DNA from: Cribrihabitans_A neustonicus | Lineage (GTDB): Bacteria; Pseudomonadota; Alphaproteobacteria; Rhodobacterales; Rhodobacteraceae | DNA: 64,000 nucleotides | Direction: 5' to 3' | Assembly: GCF_048820895.1 (NCBI RefSeq) | Contig: NZ_JBMERQ010000014.1 | Span: 1-64,000 of the forward strand | Shown here: positions 51,388 through 62,281 of the stretch, piece by piece | How positions within the stretch are numbered: the stretch's first letter is position 1 | How the letters are laid out: every line of letters starts with the position of its first letter | Notes under the pieces: model-generated | Databases searched by the model: none | The model's input: the letters and a program-made list of their open reading frames with translations, nothing else | What the model was told of the DNA's origin: nothing | Position numbers and translations under genes: made by a program

Positions 51388-52305
51388 TCAGCCGCCCGCC
51401 TCGCTGCGGCGGAACGCTGCCAGCCCGTGTTTCACCGCATAGTCCACGAACAGTCGGATCTTTGGATCCTGCAGCTTTCGGTGCGGATAGAGGCAGCCGA
51501 AAACGGTGGAAACCGGCGGCGTCTGAGGCAGCACCTCGACCAGACTCCCATCGCGCAGATGCGCGGCAACGTCGAAGCGCGGCTTGTTGACAATGCCGCG
51601 CCCGTCCAGCGCCCAGGCCGTCAGAACGTCGCTGTCATCGGCATCATACTTGCCCGAAACCTCAAACTTGCGCGGCCCGTCTGCGGTTTCCAGCATCCAG
51701 AAATACTCCGGCGACCGCGGATAACGCAGCAGCAGGCAGTTGTGGCGTCCGATCAGATCCTCTGGCACCTGCGGCGTGCCGCAGCGCTCCAGATAGCTGG
51801 GCGCTGCACAAAGCACGCGGGCGCAATCGGAGATCTTGCGCATCTTCAGGTTTGAATCATGCGGCACCCCGATAAAGAAAGCCACGTCCAGCCCGTCGGC
51901 CAGTATGTCCACCTTGCGGTCCGACATCCGCATGCGGATTTCGGTGGCGGGGTAGTCCTCGACAAAGCCAGGCACCAGCGGGGCGATGATACGGCGTCCG
52001 ACGCCCAGCGGCGCTGTGACCCGGATCACGCCGCGCGGCGCTTCGGAGAAATGCGCCACCACCGATTCGGCGTCCTCGATCGATTCGAGCACCTTCTTGG
52101 CCTCGGCATAGAACAGTTTTCCCACCTCGGTCGGCGTCAGCGAGCGGGTGGTGCGGTTGAACAGTCGCACGCCCAAGTGCTTCTCAAGCTCCTTGATGCG
52201 CTTGCTGGCAACCGCCGGCGTCAGCCGCAGGTCGCGCCCGCCCGAGGTGATGCTGCCCAGCTCGACAACCCGGGTGAAAACCCTGAGCGACTCCAGATAT
52301 GACAT
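51388..52305 (-). CDS. LysR-family regulator divergent from xdhABC
   Basis: A 305-aa LysR regulator. The helix-turn-helix is in VVELGSITSGGRDLRLTPAVASKRIKELEKHLG; the effector domain has GVIRVTAPLGVGRRIIAPLVPGF and LDVAFFIGVPHDSNLKMRKI. It is clearly paralogous to the LysR at 62282-63190 along its whole length. A perfect 19-bp inverted repeat (52420-52438) in the gap to xdhA is a likely binding site. Confidence 0.9.
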   Translation of the reverse strand: MSYLESLRVFTRVVELGSITSGGRDLRLTPAVASKRIKELEKHLGVRLFNRTTRSLTPTEVGKLFYAEAKKVLESIEDAESVVAHFSEAPRGVIRVTAPLGVGRRIIAPLVPGFVEDYPATEIRMRMSDRKVDILADGLDVAFFIGVPHDSNLKMRKISDCARVLCAAPSYLERCGTPQVPEDLIGRHNCLLLRYPRSPEYFWMLETADGPRKFEVSGKYDADDSDVLTAWALDGRGIVNKPRFDVAAHLRDGSLVEVLPQTPPVSTVFGCLYPHRKLQDPKIRLFVDYAVKHGLAAFRRSEAGG

Positions 52306-52419
52306 GGTTAACGGTCCTTTAGCTGCCCGGCGGAGGTGCGGCGGAGGCCCGGACGCAAGGGCTTTGCAGGCGATTCCGCCCCAGCCTTGCGCCGGTTAGG
52401 CACTTTCTAGCTTATCCAT

Positions 52420-52438
52420 TTTCAACACGGTGTTGAAA
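52420..52438. promoter_or_regulatory. LysR-type operator upstream of xdhA
   Basis: TTTCAACACGGTGTTGAAA has two perfect 9-bp arms around one base. It is 96 bases before the xdhA start and 115 bases before the divergent LysR start. Its outer form, TTTCA-N9-TGAAA, recurs at the uraH/puuE promoter. Confidence 0.7.
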
Positions 52439-52533
52439 GCATTTCGCGAATGCAGCCATTAATCGTGGCAGTCAGACAGGGTAAAAACACCGCAACAGAT
52501 AAAGTTGCTGTCCAGCGACTACTTGGAGGCCAG

Positions 52534-53997
52534 ATGGAACACCAAAACGACATTCGCTTTCTGCTGAACGGGCAGGAGGTCACGGTGCGCGACGTGCCTG
52601 CCACCCAAACATTGCTGGATTACCTGCGGCTCGACAAGCGCCTGACCGGCACCAAGGAAGGCTGCGCCGAGGGCGATTGCGGCGCCTGTACGGTTCTGGT
52701 CGGACGGTTGCATCAGGGTGGCTTGCGCTATGAGGCAGTGAACGCCTGCATCCGCTTCCTGGCGTCACTGAACGGCTGCCACGTTGTCACGATTGAGCAC
52801 CTCTCGGGCCCGAGCGGGCGGCTGCACCCGGTGCAGCAGGCAATGGTCGAATATCACGGCAGCCAGTGCGGCTTCTGCACGCCGGGCTTCGTGATGTCGC
52901 TCTACGCGCTGTGGATGGAGAAGCCGCAGCCTACTGAGGCCGAGGTGGAGACCGCCGTGCAGGGGAACCTTTGCCGCTGCACCGGCTATGCCCCGATCGT
53001 ACGGGCGGCGCTGGCGGTGAATGAATACGGCACCCCAGCCAATGACTACCTGAACACCGAGCGGGCGGCGCTCACCGCGCGGCTGGAGGCGCTGCAGCCC
53101 GCGGCCCGAGTAGTGACCGGCCCGGAGGACGACCGAGCGATCCTTCCCAAGGACGTGGCCGATCTGGCCCGGGTGCTGGCGGAGAACCCCGAAGCGACGA
53201 TCGTGGCGGGCTCCACCGATGTGGGCCTGTGGGTCACCAAATTCATGCGCCCGATCTCTCCGGTGGTGTTTGTCACCCATCTGGAAGAGCTGAAGGACGT
53301 CGAGCTGACGGACGATGCGCTGACCATCGGCGCTGGCGTGACCTATACCGAGAGCGAAGCAGCGATCCGAGAGGCCTTTCCGCATCTGCGCGAATTCTGG
53401 GACCGCATTGCAGGCTGGCAGGTGCGCAACATGGGCACCATCGGCGGCAATATCGCCAACGGCTCGCCCATTGGGGACACGCCGCCGGTGCTGATCGCTT
53501 TGGGCGCCGAGGTGACCCTGCAGAAACAGGGCGGCAGCCGTACCCTGCCGCTGGAAAAGTTTTTCATCGACTACGGCAAGCAAGACCGCGAACCCGGCGA
53601 TTTCGTCGCCTCGATCCGCATCCCGCGCCGCAAGGAAGGGCAGATCGACGCCGCCTACAAAATCTCCAAGCGCCGGGACGAGGATATTTCCTCGGTTGCT
53701 GCGGGCATCAGCGTGACCGTGGCTGATGGTGTGATAACAGGCGCCCGCATCGCCTTCGGCGGCATGGCGGCGACGCCGAAACGCGCCACGGCGGCCGAGG
53801 CGGCGCTCATCGGCCAAACTTGGAGCGACGCGGCATTCGACGCGGCGGCCGAGGCCATGTCCCGCGACTTCCGCCCGCTCACCGATTGGCGCGCCTCGGC
53901 GGAGTACCGGATGCTGGCCGCCAGGAACCTGCTGCGCCGCTTCTGTCTGGAACATGGCGGCACCGCCGCCGGGCCGGTCCGGCTGGCCATCGCGTAA
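52534..53997 (+). CDS. xdhA: Xanthine dehydrogenase small subunit (2Fe-2S and FAD)
   Basis: The electron-transfer subunit of xanthine dehydrogenase (487 aa). The plant-type 2Fe-2S cluster is in GCAEGDCGACTVLVG and the second cluster in SQCGFCTPGFV and GNLCRCTGYAP. The FAD domain (about 195-370) has IVAGSTDVGLWV and MGTIGGNIANGSPIGDTPP. A CO_deh_flav_C domain follows. ATG at 52534 has GGAGG 4 nt upstream; an earlier ATG at 52450 lacks a site. Confidence 0.96.
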   Translation: MEHQNDIRFLLNGQEVTVRDVPATQTLLDYLRLDKRLTGTKEGCAEGDCGACTVLVGRLHQGGLRYEAVNACIRFLASLNGCHVVTIEHLSGPSGRLHPVQQAMVEYHGSQCGFCTPGFVMSLYALWMEKPQPTEAEVETAVQGNLCRCTGYAPIVRAALAVNEYGTPANDYLNTERAALTARLEALQPAARVVTGPEDDRAILPKDVADLARVLAENPEATIVAGSTDVGLWVTKFMRPISPVVFVTHLEELKDVELTDDALTIGAGVTYTESEAAIREAFPHLREFWDRIAGWQVRNMGTIGGNIANGSPIGDTPPVLIALGAEVTLQKQGGSRTLPLEKFFIDYGKQDREPGDFVASIRIPRRKEGQIDAAYKISKRRDEDISSVAAGISVTVADGVITGARIAFGGMAATPKRATAAEAALIGQTWSDAAFDAAAEAMSRDFRPLTDWRASAEYRMLAARNLLRRFCLEHGGTAAGPVRLAIA

Positions 53998-54009
53998 GGG
54001 AACGATCAG

Positions 54010-56328
54010 ATGAAAGACCATCAGACCATCAGCGGCGCCGTACATCTGGACCGCCAGCACGACAGCGCGATTAAGCATGTGACTGGCCGCGCCGAATACA
54101 CCGACGACATCGCCGAGCCGCAGGGCACGCTGCACGCCTACCTGGGTGTGTCGACCGTGGCGCATGGGCGGATCATCAGCATGGACCTTTCCGCGGTGCG
54201 TGCAGCATCTGGGGTGGTCGACGTGCTGACCGCCGATGACGTGCCGGGCGTTAACGACATCAGTCCCACCGGCAAAAATGATGAGCCGGTTTTCCCTACC
54301 GAGAAAGTGGAGTTCCACGGCCAGCCGGTGTTTGCCGTGGTAGCCGAGACCCGCGACGCGGCGCGCCGTGCGGCAGAGCTTGCCAATATCGAATACGAGG
54401 TGCTTCCCCACGCGCTCGGCCCGATCGAGGCGCAGGAAGCAGGCTACCCGCATATCACCGACCCTCTGAAATTGGAGCGCGGCAACGTGGCCGAGGGCCA
54501 GGCTGCGGCCGAGCACCGGCTGAAGGGCCGGATCACCATCGGCGGCCAGGACCACATGTATCTGGAAGGCCACATCGCCTTTGCCATCCCGGGCGAGGAC
54601 GAGGATGTGACGGTGCATTGCTCCACCCAGCACCCTAGCGAGGCGCAGCATATGGTGGCGCATGTCCTGGGCGTGGCTAACAACGCCGTTACGGTCAACG
54701 TGCGCCGCATGGGCGGCGGCTTTGGCGGCAAGGAAAGCCAGATGAACCTGTTCTGCGCCGTGGCTGCGATTGCCGCGAAGAAGCTAAACCGCGCGGTGAA
54801 GATCCGCCCGGACCGCGACCAGGACATGACTGCCACCGGCAAGCGCCACGACTTCGTGGTGGACTATGACGTCGCTTTCGACGGCACCGGCCGCATCCAG
54901 GCGGTCGAGAGCGCCTTTGCCGCGCGCTGCGGCTATTCCTCGGACCTGTCGGGGCCGGTCACGGACCGCGCGCTGTTCCATGCGGATAACGCCTATTTCT
55001 ACCCGCATGTGCGGCTTGAAAGCCACCCGATGAAGACCAACACCGTCTCCAACACCGCCTTCCGCGGGTTTGGCGGCCCGCAGGGTGTGGTCGCGGCGGA
55101 GCGGATGATCGAGGAGATCGCCTACGCGCTTGGCAAGGACCCGCTGGATGTGCGCAAGGCCAACTTCTATGGCGAGGAAGGCCGGGACCTCACGCCTTAC
55201 CATCAGAAGGTGGAGGACAATATCCTCGACCGGCTGATCGGTGAGCTGGAGGACAGCGCCGAGTACCGCAAGCGCCGGGAAGAGATCATCGCCTTCAACA
55301 AGCAGTCGAAGATCATCAAGAAGGGCATCGCGCTCACCCCGGTGAAATTCGGCATCTCCTTCACCGCGACCTGGTACAACCAGGCGGGGTCGCTGATTCA
55401 TGTCTACAACGACGGTTCGATCCACCTGAACCACGGCGGCACCGAGATGGGGCAGGGCCTCAACACCAAGGTGGCGCAGGTGGTGGCCGATGCCTTCCAG
55501 GTGGATTTCGAACGCATCAAGATCACCAAGACCACGACCGAAAAGGTCCCGAACACCTCCGCTACCGCGGCGTCTTCGGGCTCCGATCTGAACGGCATGG
55601 CAGCGCTGGACGCGGCCGAGCAGATCAAGGCGCGGCTGGTCGCCTTCGCGGCGGAGAAATACGGCGTTGCCGAGGATGCGGTGGAGTTCCGCGCCAATAC
55701 CGTCTGGGCGGGCGAAACCGCGGTGCCTTTCGACAGGCTGGTGAAAGAGGCCTACATGGCCCGCGTGCACCTGTCTGCGGCGGGCTTCTACAAGACGCCC
55801 AAGATCCACTGGGACCGCGCGGCCGGCAAGGGGCGCCCGTTCTTTTACTACGCCTATGGCGCCTCCTGCTCGGAAGTGTCCGTCGATACGCTGACCGGGG
55901 AATACCGGGTCGAGCGCACCGACATCCTGCATGACGTGGGCCGCTCGCTGAATCCGGTGCTGGACAAGGGCCAGGTCGAGGGCGCCTTCATCCAGGGCAT
56001 GGGCTGGCTCACGACCGAGGAGCTGTGGTGGGACGGCGAAGGCCGCCTGCGCACCCATGCGCCTTCGACCTACAAGATCCCGCTGGCCTCCGACCGGCCG
56101 CGCGTCTTCAACGTCAATCTGGCGGAATGGTCGGTGAACAAGGAACGCACCATCAAACGCTCCAAGGCCGTCGGCGAGCCGCCCTTCATGCTCGGCATCT
56201 CAGTGTTCGAAGCGCTGTCGATGGCGGTGGCCAGCACCGCAGACTACAAGGTCTGCCCGCGGCTGGATGCGCCCGCGACGCCGGAGCGCGTGCTGCTGGC
56301 GATCGAAACCCTCAAAGGGCAGGGCTGA
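54010..56328 (+). CDS. xdhB: Xanthine dehydrogenase molybdopterin subunit
   Basis: The catalytic subunit (772 aa) that hydroxylates hypoxanthine and xanthine to urate at the molybdenum centre. Landmarks are GQDHMYLEGHIAFAIP, the molybdopterin loop GGGFGGKESQ, FRGFGGPQG, GGTEMGQGLNTKVAQVVADAF, and the catalytic glutamate in KAVGEPPFMLG near the end. It starts 12 bases after xdhA. Confidence 0.96.
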   Translation: MKDHQTISGAVHLDRQHDSAIKHVTGRAEYTDDIAEPQGTLHAYLGVSTVAHGRIISMDLSAVRAASGVVDVLTADDVPGVNDISPTGKNDEPVFPTEKVEFHGQPVFAVVAETRDAARRAAELANIEYEVLPHALGPIEAQEAGYPHITDPLKLERGNVAEGQAAAEHRLKGRITIGGQDHMYLEGHIAFAIPGEDEDVTVHCSTQHPSEAQHMVAHVLGVANNAVTVNVRRMGGGFGGKESQMNLFCAVAAIAAKKLNRAVKIRPDRDQDMTATGKRHDFVVDYDVAFDGTGRIQAVESAFAARCGYSSDLSGPVTDRALFHADNAYFYPHVRLESHPMKTNTVSNTAFRGFGGPQGVVAAERMIEEIAYALGKDPLDVRKANFYGEEGRDLTPYHQKVEDNILDRLIGELEDSAEYRKRREEIIAFNKQSKIIKKGIALTPVKFGISFTATWYNQAGSLIHVYNDGSIHLNHGGTEMGQGLNTKVAQVVADAFQVDFERIKITKTTTEKVPNTSATAASSGSDLNGMAALDAAEQIKARLVAFAAEKYGVAEDAVEFRANTVWAGETAVPFDRLVKEAYMARVHLSAAGFYKTPKIHWDRAAGKGRPFFYYAYGASCSEVSVDTLTGEYRVERTDILHDVGRSLNPVLDKGQVEGAFIQGMGWLTTEELWWDGEGRLRTHAPSTYKIPLASDRPRVFNVNLAEWSVNKERTIKRSKAVGEPPFMLGISVFEALSMAVASTADYKVCPRLDAPATPERVLLAIETLKGQG

Positions 56329-56331
56329 GCC

Positions 56332-57225
56332 ATGGCCCGCCGCCCCTCCCTGCAGGACTTTCTGGGCCGCCACGAGCAAGTGGTGCAGGTCCGCCTCACC
56401 CGCGTGCGGGGGTCTTCCCCGCGCGAGGCCGGTACCTGCATGTTCGTTGCGGCGGACGGCCTGTGGGGCACCATTGGCGGCGGCCAGCTGGAATACATCG
56501 CCATTGACCACGCCCGGCGGATGCTGGTGCAGGGTTTGGCGGCGGATACTCTCGACGTGCCGCTGGGGCCGGAAATTGGCCAGTGCTGCGGCGGCCGGGT
56601 GGAAATGTCGCTGGTGCAGATGTGTCAGGCGGACCGCGACGAAGCGGCAGCCCAGGCCCGGACCGAGGATCAGGCGCTGCCGCATGTCTATGTGATGGGC
56701 GCCGGCCACGTCGGCCGGGCGCTGGCGGATCTGTTCCAGCACCTGCCGGTGCGCTGCATCCTGATCGACCAGCGCGCCGAAGAACTGGCCCTATGCCAGG
56801 CGGATGTGGAAATCCGCCAGAGCGCGATCCCCGAGATCGATATCGCCAATGCCCCTGCGGGCAGCGCCTTTATCGTGCTCACCCATGATCACGCGCTCGA
56901 CTTCCTGCTGGCCTCCGCTGCGTTGCAGCGCGGTGATGCGGGTTACGTCGGCCTGATCGGTTCGGCCACCAAGCGGGAGAAATTCCGCCGCTGGTGCCGG
57001 GACCATTGCGGCGGTCTGGGAACGGACCGTCTGATATGCCCCATCGGGGCAAGCGGCAGCCGCGACAAGCGGCCCAGCGTCATCGCAGCCTTCGTGGCAG
57101 CGGAAGTGATTGCTGATTTGACCTCTGAAACTGCCGCGACCGCCTCCGAAGGAGGCAACGACCTGCCCGGAGAGGGCAATCAACCGGGTGCGGAGGGAGA
57201 GCCGGCGGAGAATTCCGGCCGGTAA
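56332..57225 (+). CDS. xdhC: Xanthine dehydrogenase accessory protein (molybdenum cofactor insertion)
   Basis: A 297-aa chaperone that binds and sulfurates/inserts molybdenum cofactor into XdhB. The N-terminal XdhC/CoxI domain has VVQVRLTRVRGSSPREAGTC and GGGQLEYIAID. The Rossmann part has VYVMGAGHVGRALADLF, and GYVGLIGSATKREKFRR is the C-terminal signature. A Glu/Gly-rich tail of about 30 residues follows. It starts 3 bases after xdhB. Confidence 0.94.
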   Translation: MARRPSLQDFLGRHEQVVQVRLTRVRGSSPREAGTCMFVAADGLWGTIGGGQLEYIAIDHARRMLVQGLAADTLDVPLGPEIGQCCGGRVEMSLVQMCQADRDEAAAQARTEDQALPHVYVMGAGHVGRALADLFQHLPVRCILIDQRAEELALCQADVEIRQSAIPEIDIANAPAGSAFIVLTHDHALDFLLASAALQRGDAGYVGLIGSATKREKFRRWCRDHCGGLGTDRLICPIGASGSRDKRPSVIAAFVAAEVIADLTSETAATASEGGNDLPGEGNQPGAEGEPAENSGR

Positions 57226-57255
57226 GACCGCATCCTCACAGAGGAGGAGGCCGCC

Positions 57256-58848
57256 ATGACTTCGGGGCGGAGCTACACTTACAAGCTGTTCGCGCGCAAT
57301 GACTTCAGTGCGTTCTGGGCGCTTTTCACGGACAACCTGATTAATCTGATCGTGCTGGCGGGGATTTGCCAGTTCGTCTTCAACATGCCGGCGGACATCG
57401 TCTTTGGCCGCATCGTGCCGGGCGCCGCGGTGGCGATCCTCGCGGGCATCGCGGTCTATACCTGGCTTGCCAAACGCGTGGCCGAGAAGGAAGGCCGCGA
57501 CGTGACCGCGCTGCCCTATGGCATCTCGACCCCGGTGATGTTCGTCTACCTGTTCGGCGTTATCGGGCCGATCTACTGGGCGACCAACGATCCGATGCTT
57601 GCCTGGCAGGTCGGGATCGGCGCGGGCTTCATGGGCGGCATCGTCGCCGGGATGGGCGCCATCGTCGGCCCCTGGCTGAAGCGCGTAACGCCGCGGGCCG
57701 GCATGCTCGGCACGCTCTGCGGCATCGCGCTGGTGTTCATCGGCACCGTGCCGCTGGCGACGATCTTTGAGGAGCCCTTCATCGGCTTCGCCTCGATGAT
57801 CATCATTCTCTGGGGTCTGGTGGGCCGCCACCGGCTTCCGTTCAACATCCCCGCAGGCTTGCTGGCGCTGATCGTCGGCACCGTGGTGGCGCTCGGCATG
57901 GGCAAGGCATCGGTGTCCTTCGAGGGCGTGGGCGTCTATCTGCCGATCCCCTATTTCGGTGACCTCGCCGCAGGCATTCAGCACCTCTTTGCCAACCCGG
58001 AGCTGTTCCTGGTTCTGGTACCGGTGCAGATCTACAACTTCATCGAAACCATGAACAACGTCGAGAGCGCCGAGGCCGCTGGCGACCACTACCCGGTTGC
58101 ACTCTGCCAGGTGACCGATGGTGCGGGCACGATGCTTGGCGCGCTGTTCGGCTCGCCCTTCCCGACCACCGCCTATATCGGCCATCCGGCCTATAAACGC
58201 ATGGGCGCGCGTTCGGGCTATATCATCGGCGTTGGCCTGGTGATCCCCTTTGCCGCTTTCTTTGGCTTGCTGGCCTTCCTCAACAACCTGATCCCCGTGG
58301 CCGCCGCCGCGCCGGTGCTGGTGTTTGTGGCCCTGAGCCTCGTGACCAACACTGCGCATTCGGTGAAGACCGACCACATCGCCGCGGTGACCATTGCAAT
58401 GATGCCGCATGTCTCGGCCTTCCTGATGGTGAAATGGGGTGCGCTTGCCGGTGCGCTGGGGGCGACCGGTGCAACCGCGATGCTGGCGCTGGGTGACGCG
58501 GAGCTGACAGCCGCGCTGCTGCAGCAGGGCGCGCATTTCACCGGCCACCAAGCGCTCAGCCAGGGTGCGATCCTGACCGGTCTGATCTGGGGCGCCATTG
58601 TGGCCAGCGTGATCGATGGCAACTTCCGCAATGCGGGTGGCTTTGCGCTGGCTGCTGCGGGCATGTCGCTGGTTGGGGTGATCCACTCCGCCAGCCTGCA
58701 TTGGCCGGAGTTCACCGGCGTCGCCATGGGCTACCTGATCGCAGCGGCCTTCCTCTACATCTACCCGATCTTCCACAAGGCCGAGGAGCCGGAAGCACCT
58801 GAGGAAGAGGCTGCGCCTCCGGTGCCGCATCTGCCGGCGGGCGAATAA
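57256..58848 (+). CDS. NCS2-family purine permease (AzgA-like)
   Basis: A 530-aa inner-membrane transporter with about 12-14 helices, in the xdh operon. Family marks are GRDVTALPYGISTPVMFVY near the N-terminus, VYNFIETMNNVESAEAAG-type helix (IYNFIETMNNVESAEAAGD), and SPFPTTAYIGHPAYKRMGARSGY. It probably brings xanthine, hypoxanthine, guanine or urate into the cell; the exact substrate cannot be told. An acidic Glu/Pro tail ends the chain. ATG at 57256 has GGAGGAGG upstream. Confidence 0.87.
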   Translation: MTSGRSYTYKLFARNDFSAFWALFTDNLINLIVLAGICQFVFNMPADIVFGRIVPGAAVAILAGIAVYTWLAKRVAEKEGRDVTALPYGISTPVMFVYLFGVIGPIYWATNDPMLAWQVGIGAGFMGGIVAGMGAIVGPWLKRVTPRAGMLGTLCGIALVFIGTVPLATIFEEPFIGFASMIIILWGLVGRHRLPFNIPAGLLALIVGTVVALGMGKASVSFEGVGVYLPIPYFGDLAAGIQHLFANPELFLVLVPVQIYNFIETMNNVESAEAAGDHYPVALCQVTDGAGTMLGALFGSPFPTTAYIGHPAYKRMGARSGYIIGVGLVIPFAAFFGLLAFLNNLIPVAAAAPVLVFVALSLVTNTAHSVKTDHIAAVTIAMMPHVSAFLMVKWGALAGALGATGATAMLALGDAELTAALLQQGAHFTGHQALSQGAILTGLIWGAIVASVIDGNFRNAGGFALAAAGMSLVGVIHSASLHWPEFTGVAMGYLIAAAFLYIYPIFHKAEEPEAPEEEAAPPVPHLPAGE

Positions 58849-58915
58849 CAATCCCGAAAGTCTGGCCAGGGGGCGCAAGCCCGTCCCCTGGCCGCAATCC
58901 AAGGATATCACGACA

Positions 58916-60220
<1,305 letters not shown>

Positions 60221-60228
60221 ACATTCAG

Positions 60229-60258
60229 GCGGCCCGGGCTGTCCCGGGCCGCATTTTT
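60229..60258 (+). terminator. Rho-independent terminator after guaD
   Basis: Stem GCGGCCCGGG / CCCGGGCCGC (10 bp) with loop CTGT, followed by ATTTTTC. It begins 8 bases after the guaD stop and closes the plus-strand purine operon. Confidence 0.85.
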
Positions 60259-60259
60259 C

Positions 60260-60856
60260 ACTTTTCCAGCCTGTTCGAGGCACCCCTGGCCTAGCCGCGG
60301 CATTTCGGCAGCGGCTAGGCCAATTTGCCTCGACGCTGCACGCAGAGACGGCAGAGCTCACCGCGCCCCGCTTTCTGATTTTTGCAAGCCTGCCAATGGC
60401 GTCCTGTTCCGTGCAAGGCAGGTCTTACGGCGTTGCGCGAGAGCGGAACTTTAGCCTCACTCCGGGCCAAATGCCTCTCAGGGTCTGGAACACCGGCGGC
60501 GTACTGCCAAATAACCGGCCATGCAGCGGACCTGAAAAGCGGCCGCAAATTCCTGTATCATAACGAGATTCCCCCGCGCCTGCCCGCGGCGGCGCCTCTC
60601 TGCGGCCCACGGTCAGAGGTGCGGTGCGCGCGTTTCGCCGCGCAGTGCCGTGATCCGGTTAAAGAACAGAGCGGGTATAGAGATCTCATTTTTCAGGGAT
60701 GATGCTGCCTGGCGCTGCCGCCGGAGCATCGTGGAAGCCGCGGTACATAGCACCGGCTGGCCGATCCCCGTGGGAGCAGGGTGACGACGGCCGGTTCGGC
60801 GCCGGGGTTCCGCTTGAGATATTACATAAGTCTGATTACCGCGCAGCTTTCTGCGC
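60260..60856. other. Gene-free stretch between guaD and puuD terminators
   Basis: About 600 bases lie between two convergent terminators. Open frames are short, without ribosome sites or recognisable domains. A small hairpin (GCGCAG/CTGCGC) sits at 60841-60856. I see nothing else in it. Confidence 0.5.
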
Positions 60857-60891
60857 AAAAAAAACCTGCCGGCCAGAGAGGCCGGCAGGTT
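60857..60891 (-). terminator. Rho-independent terminator after puuD
   Basis: A perfect 12-bp stem (AACCTGCCGGCC / GGCCGGCAGGTT at 60863-60891) is followed on the minus strand by a run of eight T residues. It lies 25 bases past the puuD stop. Confidence 0.88.
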
Positions 60892-60916
60892 TGGCTTGGC
60901 TGGAGGCCACGCGGGT

Positions 60917-62176
60917 TCAGTTCGACGCCAGGGCGAAGGGCAAGTCCTGTGCAGCGCTGCCGTACCAGCGGCGGATAAGAGCGCGCTCCTCGTCCTCCAT
61001 GTGCGTGACATTTGCAGGCGGCATCGCGTCAGTTGCACCGGCCTGCAGGTAGATCTCCTTGGCGTATTTCGCCACATCCGCAGGAGTCTCGAGAAGCACA
61101 TTCTTGGGCGCGCGGCGGATGCCGTCATAGTATGGCTCCCGCGCGTGGCACATGGCACAACGGCCCGGCACCACATTCATCACATCCTCGAAATGCTGGT
61201 TGCTGGCAAACACTTGCTCGGATTTGGTCAGCTCCCGCGCCTCGGACTCTTCGTAAGTGTCCTGCTGCAGCGGCGCCTGGCTCAGGATCATAATGCCGAT
61301 GAACAGGATGGCGGTCACGGGCCAGGTCCAGGTCGGGTTGCTGGTGCCCGCGTGGTTGCTGTTGAAGTAATGGCGGATGGTCACCCCCATCAGGAACACC
61401 AGCGCTGCGATCAGCCAGTTGTACTCGGTGGCAAAGGCCAGCGGGTAGTGGTTGGACAGCATCAGGAACACAACCGGCAGCGTCAGATAGTTGTTGTGAG
61501 TCGAACGCAGCTTGGCGATCTTGCCATATTTCGCATCCGGCGTGCGGCCTTCCTGCAGGTCTTTCACCACGATGCGCTGGTTCGGCATGATGATGAAAAA
61601 GACGTTTGCCGTCATGATGGTCGCGGTAAATGCGCCCAGGTGCAGCATCACGGCGCGGCCAGTGAAGATCTGGTTGTAACCCCAGCCCATGGCGACCAGC
61701 AGGATGAACAGCAGAACCATCAGGAAGGTCGGCTTTTCCCCCAACGGCGACTTGCACAGGTAGTCATAGACCAGCCAGCCGATGCTGAGCGAGGCGCCGG
61801 AAATCAGGATGCCCTGCCACAGCGCCAGATCGGCCTTGCTGGAGTCGATCAGGTACAGCTCGCCGCCCGCCCAGTAGACGATCATCAGCAGACCCGCGCC
61901 CGACAGCCAGGTTGCGTAGCTTTCCCATTTGAACCAGACCAGATGGTCCGGCATGTTCTCCGGCGCCACCAGGTATTTCTGGATGTGATAGAAACCGCCG
62001 CCGTGGACCTGCCATTCCTCGCCATGCGCGCCGACCGGCAGATGCGGAACTTTCCGCAGGCCAAGGTCCAGCGCGACGAAGTAGAAGGACGACCCGATCC
62101 AGGCAATGGCGGTGATGACGTGAAGCCAGCGGACTGCAAAGCCCAGCCAGTCCCACATGATCACAAGCTCTTCCAT
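60917..62176 (-). CDS. puuD: Membrane-bound cytochrome c urate oxidase (urate hydroxylase PuuD)
   Basis: Oxidises urate to 5-hydroxyisourate and passes electrons to the respiratory chain instead of making hydrogen peroxide. The 419-aa protein has an N-terminal membrane part of about eight helices (first at WLGFAVRWLHVITAIAWIGS), with conserved histidines such as HGGGFYHIQKYL and RSTHNNYLTLP. The C-terminal cytochrome c domain has the heme motif CAMCH near residue 340 and a likely methionine ligand in ATDAMPPANVTHM. ATG at 62176 has GAGGAG 6 nt upstream. It replaces a soluble uricase here, and the product goes to UraH. Confidence 0.93.
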   Translation of the reverse strand: MEELVIMWDWLGFAVRWLHVITAIAWIGSSFYFVALDLGLRKVPHLPVGAHGEEWQVHGGGFYHIQKYLVAPENMPDHLVWFKWESYATWLSGAGLLMIVYWAGGELYLIDSSKADLALWQGILISGASLSIGWLVYDYLCKSPLGEKPTFLMVLLFILLVAMGWGYNQIFTGRAVMLHLGAFTATIMTANVFFIIMPNQRIVVKDLQEGRTPDAKYGKIAKLRSTHNNYLTLPVVFLMLSNHYPLAFATEYNWLIAALVFLMGVTIRHYFNSNHAGTSNPTWTWPVTAILFIGIMILSQAPLQQDTYEESEARELTKSEQVFASNQHFEDVMNVVPGRCAMCHAREPYYDGIRRAPKNVLLETPADVAKYAKEIYLQAGATDAMPPANVTHMEDEERALIRRWYGSAAQDLPFALASN

Positions 62177-62224
62177 GGTTCTCTCCTCATAAGCTTTGGC
62201 AAGGACACTAGAGCATGCCGCTAT

Positions 62225-62243
62225 TTTCATGTATTAGGTAAAA
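62225..62243. promoter_or_regulatory. Weak LysR-type box between puuD and the LysR gene
   Basis: TTTCA-N9-TAAAA, one base away from the TTTCA-N9-TGAAA form at xdhA and uraH/puuE. It is placed between divergent puuD and LysR starts. Given the low information in five-base arms, it is suggestive only. Confidence 0.35.
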
Positions 62244-62281
62244 AGCCCAAGCTGTTTCAAAATAACACAAAGAATACTTGA

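Noticed and set aside
51377..51399. Terminator between cueR and the LysR gene
   Set aside because: An 8-bp GC-rich stem is present, but it lies partly in the LysR coding end and has no T tract.
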